From positions 2,976,001 to 3,040,000 of the forward strand of contig NZ_CP070619.1 in assembly GCF_017068395.1 (NCBI RefSeq): a stretch of 64,000 nt of DNA. The letters run 5' to 3'. Source of the stretch: Rhodococcus pseudokoreensis. GTDB taxonomy: Bacteria; Actinomycetota; Actinomycetes; Mycobacteriales; Mycobacteriaceae. This document shows positions 56,218-63,219 of the stretch, in pieces. Numbering within the stretch: the stretch's first letter is position 1; every line of letters starts with the position of its first letter. Below the pieces are notes generated by a model that ran no database searches, was not told the DNA's origin, and worked only from the letters and a program-made list of their open reading frames with translations. The position numbers and the translations under genes were made by a program.

Positions 56218-57012
56218 ATGGATACCGACGCACGCAAGGCCGCCGACCGATTGCTCGAGGTCTACCGGACCGGCGAGCCGATCGACCCGCTCACCCCGGA
56301 ACACCCCGACGCGTCGATCGAACTCGCCTACCGCATCCAGCAACTGCAGGTCGAGGAGTGGACCCTGGGCGGCGACGTCGTCAAGGGCCACAAGGTCGGG
56401 CTCGCATCGCGAGCCATCCAGCGGCAGATGGGGGTGAACCAACCCGACTTCGGGCATCTGACCGCGAGCATGTTCCACCTGGAGCACCAGCCCATCGCGG
56501 CGGAGCGGTTCCTTCAGCCGCGGATCGAACCCGAGGTGGCATTCATGCTGGGCCGTCCCCTCACCGGGCCCGGGGTCACCGTCGCCGAGGCGGTCCGGGC
56601 CGTCGACTTCGTCCTGCCCGCCCTCGAGATCGTCGACTCCCGGATCCGTGACTGGAACATCGGCATCTTCGACACGATCGCCGACAATGCGTCCTCCGGT
56701 GGAGTGATCCTCGGCAGTCGCCCCGTCGCGCTGAACGACGTGGACTTGCGACTGGCTGGGTGCACTCTCCACATCGGTGGGGAACTCGTGGCGACCGGCG
56801 CGGGTGGTGCCGTCCTCGGTTCGCCACTCAACGCACTGGTGTGGCTGGCGAACACCGTGGGGCCGATGGGCGTGACGCTCGAGCCCGGTCATGTTGTACT
56901 TCCCGGCTCGATGACCAGGGCATTCCCGGTACGACCGGGAGATTCGATCGTCGCGCAGATCTCCGGGCTCGGCAGTGTGACGGCCGTGCTCGACACGAAG
57001 GAGGAACAATGA
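56218..57012 (+). CDS. 2-hydroxypenta-2,4-dienoate hydratase family protein (meta-cleavage lower pathway)
   Basis: A 264-residue member of the FAH-like hydratase/decarboxylase family (BphH, XylJ, MhpD and XylI/DmpH relatives). Typical segments are VVKGHKVGLASRAIQRQMGV, a metal-binding RIEPEVAFMLGRPL, LPALEIVDSRI, and ADNASSGGVILG. It most likely hydrates a 2-hydroxy-dienoate to a 4-hydroxy-2-oxo acid after ring cleavage. Its stop overlaps the next gene, of equal length, as ATGA. Which of the two is hydratase and which decarboxylase is uncertain by eye; the order with a tautomerase suggests this one is the hydratase. Confidence 0.85.
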   Translation: MDTDARKAADRLLEVYRTGEPIDPLTPEHPDASIELAYRIQQLQVEEWTLGGDVVKGHKVGLASRAIQRQMGVNQPDFGHLTASMFHLEHQPIAAERFLQPRIEPEVAFMLGRPLTGPGVTVAEAVRAVDFVLPALEIVDSRIRDWNIGIFDTIADNASSGGVILGSRPVALNDVDLRLAGCTLHIGGELVATGAGGAVLGSPLNALVWLANTVGPMGVTLEPGHVVLPGSMTRAFPVRPGDSIVAQISGLGSVTAVLDTKEEQ

Positions 57013-57803
57013 CGGACACGAACACGTGGAGCGCGGCCCGAGTGGCCGAACGGTTGTTGCAGGCAGAAGACTCCGCCACAGCCCTGACGTCAATCAGGGC
57101 GGAATGGGACGGCCTCGACCTCGCGACGGCGTACGCCGCCCAGGACCTCGCCCTCAACATCCGGGTGGCGCGCGGTGAGAAGGTCACCGGGGTGAAACTG
57201 GGCGTCACGTCGAAGGCGAAGCAACGCCAGGTGGGAGTGGATTCCCCGTCGACCGCCTGGCTGACCGACCGAATGATCCTTCCGATCGGCGAGGCGGTGC
57301 CCCGAGCCTCGTTGATCCACGCGCGGGCGGAACCGGAGATCGCCTTCGTGATGGGACGCCGCCTGCAGGGACCCGGGGTCAGCGCCGCATCCGCTCTCGC
57401 TGCCGTGGACCATGTGGTGGGTGCCATCGAGATCATCGACAGCCGATTCTCGGGCTACAAGTTCTCGATGATGGACGCCGTCGCCGACAATAATTCGTCC
57501 GGCCGCTATGTCACCGGACCGATCAGCCGCAGGCCGGAGGATCTCGATCTCGCGCTCGAAGGGTGCCTGCTGGAAGTGGACGGCGAGGTGGTCGACTCGG
57601 CCACCGGCGCTGCAGTGCACGGACATCCGGCCGAAGCATTGGCGTTCGCGGCGAATACCCTTGCCGCACGCGGTCACGCCATCGAGGCCGGCTGGGTGGT
57701 GCTCACGGGAGGCATGACCGACGCGGTTCCGGTGAAGCCCGGCGCACGGATCGCAGTGCACTTCACGAATCTGGGCACCGTCACGGTGGCGGGAGGTCAC
57801 TGA
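57009..57803 (+). CDS. 2-oxo-3-hexenedioate decarboxylase (4-oxalocrotonate decarboxylase) family protein
   Basis: Also 264 residues and of the same family, with VTGVKLGVTSKAKQRQVGV, RAEPEIAFVMGRRL, AIEIIDSRFSGYKFSMMDAVADNNSSG, and a C-terminal TGGMTDAVPVKPG. The VADNNSSGRYVTG and TGGMTDAVPV segments fit the XylI/DmpH decarboxylases. It would decarboxylate 2-oxo-3-hexenedioate made by the tautomerase encoded next; in known systems it forms a complex with the hydratase, which explains the tight coupling with the previous gene. Confidence 0.83.
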   Translation: MTDTNTWSAARVAERLLQAEDSATALTSIRAEWDGLDLATAYAAQDLALNIRVARGEKVTGVKLGVTSKAKQRQVGVDSPSTAWLTDRMILPIGEAVPRASLIHARAEPEIAFVMGRRLQGPGVSAASALAAVDHVVGAIEIIDSRFSGYKFSMMDAVADNNSSGRYVTGPISRRPEDLDLALEGCLLEVDGEVVDSATGAAVHGHPAEALAFAANTLAARGHAIEAGWVVLTGGMTDAVPVKPGARIAVHFTNLGTVTVAGGH

Positions 57804-58042
57804 TGCCGATCATCGAAGTCACCATCGCCGAGGGTCGTAGCGCCGAGGAGCTGCGAACGCTCATTTCCGAACTCACCCACGCCGCCCACCGTGCGATCGG
57901 CACGCCCGTGGCGAACGTGCGGGTGATCCTGCGGGAGACACCGAAGACCCATTTCGCGGCCGGTGACGTCACGCTCGCCGAACGGGAGGTGTCGGCCGCG
58001 CAGATCCGGATATCCGGAACCACCGCGGACGTCGGCGGCTGA
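57803..58042 (+). CDS. 4-oxalocrotonate tautomerase
   Basis: A 79-residue tautomerase. The second codon is Pro, which becomes the catalytic N-terminal proline after Met removal; a following Arg (EGRS) and VRVILRETPKTHFAAGD match the other active-site positions. It ketonises 2-hydroxymuconate for the decarboxylase. It is somewhat longer than the 62-residue classical enzyme. Start and previous stop share a base (TGATG). The operon hydratase-decarboxylase-tautomerase is the oxalocrotonate branch of meta-cleavage. Confidence 0.9.
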   Translation: MPIIEVTIAEGRSAEELRTLISELTHAAHRAIGTPVANVRVILRETPKTHFAAGDVTLAEREVSAAQIRISGTTADVGG

Positions 58043-58129
58043 CGAGTCCACCATTGCGATCGGATGGCGAGGCGAGACCGGATTCGGGCTACACAGAGGA
58101 GTACCACCCGCTCTTCCCCAGGAGATCCG

Positions 58130-59398
58130 ATGACCCCCAGCAGTCCCGTCACCCTCGCCGTGGAGCCGACCCAGGCATCGCCCGTCCCCGAGCGGATGGC
58201 CGACGAGTTGTATCACGACCTCGTGTCCCCGGACGAGGTTCGCCGCCTGCGTGCTCGCGTGCGTGAATTCGCCGCCCGCGCGATCGAGCCCGTCGCGCAC
58301 CGGATCGCCGGTGGTGATGAGCGGCTGGACGGATTCCCGCGAGATGCGTTCGAAGCCATGGCGGCGGACGGGCTGTTCCGGATCCCGTTCCCGTCCGACG
58401 TCGGGGGGAAGGGCTTGGCGCACCCCGCCACCGCCACCGCGGTCGCAGTGGAAGAACTGGCGTACTACTCGAACAGCGTCGCAGCCATCTACGACGTGCA
58501 CTGCATCCTGGCCGGCACCGCGCTCGACCAGGGCTCCGACGAGCAACGTCAACGCTGGCTGCGGCCGATCGTCGACGGCGAGATCGTGGGCGCCTTCGCG
58601 ACCAGCGAACCGGGCGCCTCGAGTGACCTCTCCCCCGCCGCCGTATCCACAGTCGCGACCCCGGACGGTGACGGGTGGATCCTCAGCGGACGGAAACGGT
58701 GGATCACCAACTCCGTCGTCGCCGGAGTGGTGGTGGTGCTCGCCCGGACGGGAGACAGCCTGACGACTTTCATCGTCCCCACCAGTGCACCCGGTGTCAC
58801 GATCGGCACCCCCGACCGCAAGCTCGGCAACCGTGGCCAGATCACTGCCGATGTCATTCTCGACGACGTTCGCCTCGGGGCGGAGTCGGTACTCGGACGG
58901 GTCGGGGGTGGCCTGCGCATCGCCTTGCAGACTCTGACCTACGGGCGCATCGGAATCGGTGCGGCGGGCGTCGGCATGGCGCAGGCCGCGTTCGATCGGA
59001 CTGTGACCCATCTGAAGTCACGCCACGCCTTCGGCGCATCGCTTGCCTCGAAGCAGCATTGGCAGTTCGTCATGGCGGACTATGCAGCGGATCTGGAGGC
59101 GGCACGCAGCCTGTACATCAAAGCGGCGCTACGCCTCGACGCGGGTGAACGATTCCCCGAGCCCGAGGCGGCAATGGCGAAGCTGCGAGGTACCGATCTG
59201 GCTGCGCGGATCGCCCGAGATGCCGTGCAGGCGTTCGGTGGACTGGGCTTTGTCCGCTCGCTCGGCGCCGACGACACCGAGGGGCCGGTGGAGGCGATCT
59301 ACCGGGACAGCAAGATCGGCGAAATATACGAAGGTGCCAACGAGATTCAACGGTGGGTCTTGGCGCGACAGATCTTCGGGCGCGAGCACACCGGATAG
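58130..59398 (+). CDS. Acyl-CoA dehydrogenase
   Basis: A 422-residue FAD-dependent acyl-CoA dehydrogenase with GAFATSEPGASSD, KRWITNSVVAGVV, and the catalytic-Glu motif IYEGANEIQRW. An N-terminal extension of about 30 residues (TLAVEPTQASP...) is unusual. The ATG follows CAGGAG. It lies 87 bases after the tautomerase and probably belongs to the same aromatic or alkyl-aromatic pathway, for example acting on an acyl side chain. It has no CoA ligase or transferase partner in this operon. Confidence 0.88.
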   Translation: MTPSSPVTLAVEPTQASPVPERMADELYHDLVSPDEVRRLRARVREFAARAIEPVAHRIAGGDERLDGFPRDAFEAMAADGLFRIPFPSDVGGKGLAHPATATAVAVEELAYYSNSVAAIYDVHCILAGTALDQGSDEQRQRWLRPIVDGEIVGAFATSEPGASSDLSPAAVSTVATPDGDGWILSGRKRWITNSVVAGVVVVLARTGDSLTTFIVPTSAPGVTIGTPDRKLGNRGQITADVILDDVRLGAESVLGRVGGGLRIALQTLTYGRIGIGAAGVGMAQAAFDRTVTHLKSRHAFGASLASKQHWQFVMADYAADLEAARSLYIKAALRLDAGERFPEPEAAMAKLRGTDLAARIARDAVQAFGGLGFVRSLGADDTEGPVEAIYRDSKIGEIYEGANEIQRWVLARQIFGREHTG

Positions 59399-59411
59399 AC
59401 GCAACGGAAAC

Positions 59412-60464
59412 CTACCAGTCTGTTTCCGTTTCGTTGGCGAGCCTCCGGTTCACCAGAGGGCTGCGGCTGCTTCCGTACTGTTCCCGGAAATGTGCGGGAC
59501 TGGCCCCGAAACGCTTGCGGAACGCTCGACTGAAGTGGGAGACATCGCGGAAACCGACGCGGTCGCTGATCTCGGCGACCGTGGAGTCGGTGTCCAGCAG
59601 TTGTTCGCGTGCGCGGTCCAACCGCAGTTGGTACAGCCACGTGCGTGGGGTGGCACCAGCAAGGCTGAAGAGTTTGTGTATGTAGCGCAAAGACATTCCG
59701 AGCTCCACGCCGATCTCGGCTGCCGTGTGGTCGGGATCGTGCAGATACCGCGCCATCGCCTGCTGCACCGACCGGAGGTCGTCGTGGTGCACCCGTTTCG
59801 TCGCGGTCACCGGGGGTGCCTGTTCGGTGAGAACCGCGGTGAGCAGATCCACCGCGGACGCGGCGACCGATGCCGACGACCCCACCGAAAGACGCGCATC
59901 GGTGGACGCGATGTCGACGAGGAAGCGAGAGACGAGACCGCCCATCCCGCTCTGCCCTGAAATTCCCAGCCCGGAGACCTCGTCCATGACCTCCGCGGAG
60001 AGTCGAGAGATCAGCAGTTGGCGTGGCGCACGCAGCACGACCTGCTCGAATTCGGTCCTGCCGTCCACGACGAACGGTGCCGCCGAATCGAGAATGCCGA
60101 ACGCCCCCTGTTCGAGGAGCGCGGTCCGCGAGTGCTGCTGAAGAGTGGCGGACCCCCGCGTGATCAGACAGAGGAGGAAGTCGTCGTTGGGGTCGGATCG
60201 AATCATCTCGGGCGTACGCACCACCGTGTGTGGGTCGGCGTGCACCACACTCACTGTCAGTTCACCGAAGGGCCGCACCGTCAGTTCCGCTGCGAACTGG
60301 TCGTTCTCGTCCGGCCAGTCGACGTCCATCTCGCAGTATGTGGAATCCAGTGTGTCCGCCCAGCGCATGCGTCCTTCGGTCGACTCCAGCTCACGTGTAC
60401 TCAGCACCATCGCAGCGGCGCCTTCGGTGCAGACGGAGTCATCCTTCTGTGCACTGTCGGTCAT
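59412..60464 (-). CDS. AraC-family regulator (AraC_binding_2 type)
   Basis: A 350-residue protein with an N-terminal sensor domain (ADTLDSTYCEMDVDWP..., FGELTVSVVHADPHTVVRTP) and a C-terminal AraC DNA-binding domain (TAAEIGVELGMSLRYIHKLFSLAGATPRTWLYQLRLDRAREQLL and VAEISDRVGFRDVSHFSRAFRKRFGASPAHFREQYG). This group activates aromatic and P450 operons. The ATG at 60464 has GGAGGTG upstream. It diverges from the P450 gene and its start lies 20 bases from the shared motif at 60484-60503. A closely related AraC gene lies beyond the EthD-like gene at 63220. Confidence 0.9.
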   Translation of the reverse strand: MTDSAQKDDSVCTEGAAAMVLSTRELESTEGRMRWADTLDSTYCEMDVDWPDENDQFAAELTVRPFGELTVSVVHADPHTVVRTPEMIRSDPNDDFLLCLITRGSATLQQHSRTALLEQGAFGILDSAAPFVVDGRTEFEQVVLRAPRQLLISRLSAEVMDEVSGLGISGQSGMGGLVSRFLVDIASTDARLSVGSSASVAASAVDLLTAVLTEQAPPVTATKRVHHDDLRSVQQAMARYLHDPDHTAAEIGVELGMSLRYIHKLFSLAGATPRTWLYQLRLDRAREQLLDTDSTVAEISDRVGFRDVSHFSRAFRKRFGASPAHFREQYGSSRSPLVNRRLANETETDW

Positions 60465-60483
60465 GTTCGAGCTCACCTCCGCC

Positions 60484-60503
60484 TTCTAGTGTTCCAGATC
60501 ACA
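60484..60503 (+). promoter_or_regulatory. Shared 20-bp motif, copy 2 (P450/AraC divergent promoter)
   Basis: TTCTAGTGTTC-CAG-ATCACA, 83 bases before the P450 ATG and 19 bases from the AraC start. It matches copy 1 at 55265-55284. It is probably an operator used by one of the AraC proteins or by a CRP/GlxR-like global regulator. Confidence 0.65.
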
Positions 60504-60586
60504 CGGACTTTCCGCGCGGACGATCCCCGAAAAGTTCGCGGGCCGCGTCACTTCGAATCTTCCGAACGATGTCAGAGGAGAACGCC

Positions 60587-61801
60587 ATGACCACCAGCAC
60601 CACGTGGATCGAGTCGATCACGATGGAGGAACTCGATCGGGACCCGAACCCGATCTACGACCGGCTGCGGCGCGAAGCGCCCGTCGCGTACGTGCCGGCC
60701 GTGGGAATGTACGTCGTGGCCTCACGAGATCTGTGCCTGCAGATCACCCAGGACTCCGACACGTGGTCCACGGTGATCGCCCCATCCGGGGGACGGACAT
60801 TCGGTGAAGGTACCGTACTCGCCTCCAACGGTGCGGAGCACAAGAAGCTGCGCGACTGGATCGACCCCCAGTTACGACCCAGCGCGGTCGACTCCTACGT
60901 CGACACCCTCGTCCGGCCGCAGGCACGCCGTATCCTCGAAGGAATCGAAGATCGCGGCGGCGTGGACATTCAGGAGGCCTACTTCGCACCGATCAGTGTG
61001 CGTTCGGTCGGTGACCTGATGGGCCTGACGGACATTCCGTCGGAAACGCTGGTCCGCTGGTTCCAGACCCTGGCACAGTCGTACGGGAACGCGGAAGTCG
61101 ACCAGGACGGGAACTTCGCCAATCCTGCCCCGTTCGAGGCCGGCGACGCGGTGAAGACCGAGATCATCGCCGCCGTGGATCCGCTGCTCGACCACTGGTC
61201 CGAGCATCCCGACCACACACTGATCTCACACTGGCTACACGACGGCATGCCCGAGGGGCAGGTGCGGGACCGATCGGAGATCTACCCGAACATCTATGTG
61301 TTCCTGCTCGGCGCGCTCCAGGAACCGGGTCATGTCATGACCACCACACTGGCCGGGCTCCTCGCGCATCCCGATCAGCTCGAACGCGTCGTCGACGACC
61401 CCACTCTCATTCCCCGCGCCGTCAACGAGGGGGCGCGTTGGGTGGCGCCGATCTGGAGTGCCGCGGTCAAGGTGGCAAACCATGACGTCAGCCTCCAGGG
61501 AGTCGACCTGCCCGCAGGAACGCCGGTCATGCTCGCGTACGGTTCTGCCAACCGCGACGAATCCTCCTGGGAGAACCCGGAGGCCTACGACGTGGACCGC
61601 CCGATCATGCCCCACCTAGCCTTCGGTGCCGGCAATCATGCATGCGCAGGAACGTATCTCGGCACGGCGATCGTGCGGATCGCGCTCGAAGAGCTGTTCG
61701 AGACCATTCCGAACATCGAGCCCGATCCTGACCGCGCCCCGCAGTTCTGGGGATGGACGTTCCGCGGGCCACAGGGCCTGCACGTCACCTGGGAGGTGTG
61801 A
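60587..61801 (+). CDS. gcoA: Cytochrome P450 of the CYP255 (GcoA, guaiacol O-demethylase) family
   Basis: A 404-residue P450 that, from memory, follows Amycolatopsis GcoA closely along its full length. Heme ligand Cys353 lies in HLAFGAGNHACAG. The I-helix has the GcoA-type LGALQEPGHV instead of the usual acid-Thr pair. Active-site phenylalanines equivalent to GcoA F75 and F395 are kept (Phe72, Phe392), but the F169 position appears to be Tyr166. GcoA demethylates guaiacol and related methoxyphenols to catechols. F169 changes alter substrate size in GcoA, so this enzyme may prefer other alkoxyphenols. The reductase gene starts three bases after its stop. Confidence 0.92.
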   Translation: MTTSTTWIESITMEELDRDPNPIYDRLRREAPVAYVPAVGMYVVASRDLCLQITQDSDTWSTVIAPSGGRTFGEGTVLASNGAEHKKLRDWIDPQLRPSAVDSYVDTLVRPQARRILEGIEDRGGVDIQEAYFAPISVRSVGDLMGLTDIPSETLVRWFQTLAQSYGNAEVDQDGNFANPAPFEAGDAVKTEIIAAVDPLLDHWSEHPDHTLISHWLHDGMPEGQVRDRSEIYPNIYVFLLGALQEPGHVMTTTLAGLLAHPDQLERVVDDPTLIPRAVNEGARWVAPIWSAAVKVANHDVSLQGVDLPAGTPVMLAYGSANRDESSWENPEAYDVDRPIMPHLAFGAGNHACAGTYLGTAIVRIALEELFETIPNIEPDPDRAPQFWGWTFRGPQGLHVTWEV

Positions 61802-61804
61802 CCG

Positions 61805-62833
61805 ATGGACCGCACCGTGACGGTGTCCGGACACGACGACGCGTTTCCTGTCGCAGCGGGCAATTCCGTCCTCGAGGCCGCTCTGCGTGCGAACCACTGG
61901 CTTCCGCACGCGTGTTCGCAAGGAACCTGCGGCACGTGCAAGATCCGCGTCCTCTGCGGCGAGGTGGACCACGGCGCAGCCGACGAGACGATCCTCACCG
62001 CCGACGACCGCGCGTCCGGACTCGCCCTGGCCTGCCAGGCGAAACCGCGCGGGGACCTGACCATCGCCCCGGTGAACGACGCCGACTCCGGCCGGCCGAT
62101 GCACCCCCTCCGCGACTATCGGGGAACCGTGCGCGAGTTGTCGGACATTGCCCGTCAGACCCGCAGGCTGGTCGTCGAACTCGACCAGCCGATGGAGTTC
62201 GACGCCGGGCAGTACACCGAACTGATCGTTCCCGGATCCGGTGTCGCTCGGCAGTATTCGATGGCGAACCCGCCGTCCGAGCAACGACTGCTCGAGTTCC
62301 ACATCCGGCAGACGGAAGGCGGTCTCGCCACGTCGGGATGGATCTTCGACACGCTCGCGGTCGAGGACCGCATCGAACTGCGCGGGCCGCTGGGCCAGTT
62401 CGGCATCGTCGAGCCGCAACCCGAACCCGCGATTCTCATCGGCGGCGGGACGGGACTCGCACCCCTCAAATCCATTGTCCGGCATGCACTCGACACGGAC
62501 CTGCTACCGTCCATCCACCTCTACCACGGCGGACGCCGAGAAGCCGACCTGTACGACGTCGAGCACTTCCGGGCGCTCGAAGCAGCCGACTCGCGGTTCC
62601 ATTACCACCCCGTGCTCAGCGAGGAAGGGTGGAGCGGGGCGACCGGGATGGTGACCGATGCCGTGCTGAACGACTTCGCGAGTTGCCGTGGCCACAGCGC
62701 CTACCTGTGCGGGCCGCCGGCGATGGTTGCCGCTGCCGTCAAGGCGCTCAAACGTCGCCGAATGTCACCGCGTTTGATTTTCAAGGAGGAATTCACCGCG
62801 AGCACACCGCGTGCGCAAGCCGCGGCCGTCTGA
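61805..62833 (+). CDS. gcoB: GcoB-type three-domain P450 reductase
   Basis: A 342-residue single-chain reductase. The N-terminal [2Fe-2S] ferredoxin domain has Cys37, Cys42 and Cys45 (HACSQGTCGTC) with the fourth Cys in LACQ. An FAD domain follows with RQYSMANPP, then an NADH-binding part with LIGGGTGLAPLKSIV and the terminal YLCGPPAMV. GcoB passes electrons from NADH to GcoA within one protein, unlike the usual separate ferredoxin and reductase. The gene lies directly after the P450 gene. Confidence 0.93.
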   Translation: MDRTVTVSGHDDAFPVAAGNSVLEAALRANHWLPHACSQGTCGTCKIRVLCGEVDHGAADETILTADDRASGLALACQAKPRGDLTIAPVNDADSGRPMHPLRDYRGTVRELSDIARQTRRLVVELDQPMEFDAGQYTELIVPGSGVARQYSMANPPSEQRLLEFHIRQTEGGLATSGWIFDTLAVEDRIELRGPLGQFGIVEPQPEPAILIGGGTGLAPLKSIVRHALDTDLLPSIHLYHGGRREADLYDVEHFRALEAADSRFHYHPVLSEEGWSGATGMVTDAVLNDFASCRGHSAYLCGPPAMVAAAVKALKRRRMSPRLIFKEEFTASTPRAQAAAV

Positions 62834-62877
62834 ACGCCGCGATCCGTCCCATCAGACACATCGAGAACAGGGGTTCC

Positions 62878-63189
62878 ATGTACCGCGTGAGCATCATCTA
62901 CAACAGGCCGACCGACCCGGCCGCGTTCGACGAATATTACTCGACGAAGCATCTTCCCTTGGTCGAAGCCGTACCGGGCGTCGTCCGGCTTGCCACGGGC
63001 AAGTGCGAGACCTTCGACGGCACCACTCCGGCAGCATACGCGCTCGCCGAACTGTTCTTCGACTCCAAAGATGATGCCGGGCAGGCACTGTCGTCATCGG
63101 CTGGGAAGACCGCCGCCGGAGACCTTGCGAACTTCGCCACCGGCGGGGTCACGATGCTGTTCAGCAACGAAGACACGGTACTTCCCTGA
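62878..63189 (+). CDS. EthD-family protein
   Basis: A 103-residue ferredoxin-like-fold protein of the EthD family: VSIIYNRPTDPAAFDEYYSTKHLPLVEAVPGV, with the conserved HLPL, and FATGGVTMLFSNED at the end. EthD is needed for P450-dependent breakdown of fuel ethers in Rhodococcus, though its chemistry is unclear; relatives are small dimeric enzymes or chaperone-like proteins. Here it is the third gene of a GcoA-GcoB operon, 44 bases after the reductase, so it probably supports the P450 or handles its product. Confidence 0.88.
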   Translation: MYRVSIIYNRPTDPAAFDEYYSTKHLPLVEAVPGVVRLATGKCETFDGTTPAAYALAELFFDSKDDAGQALSSSAGKTAAGDLANFATGGVTMLFSNEDTVLP

Positions 63190-63219
63190 CCGCACGCGCG
63201 GGCTGATCGTGCACTCAGA

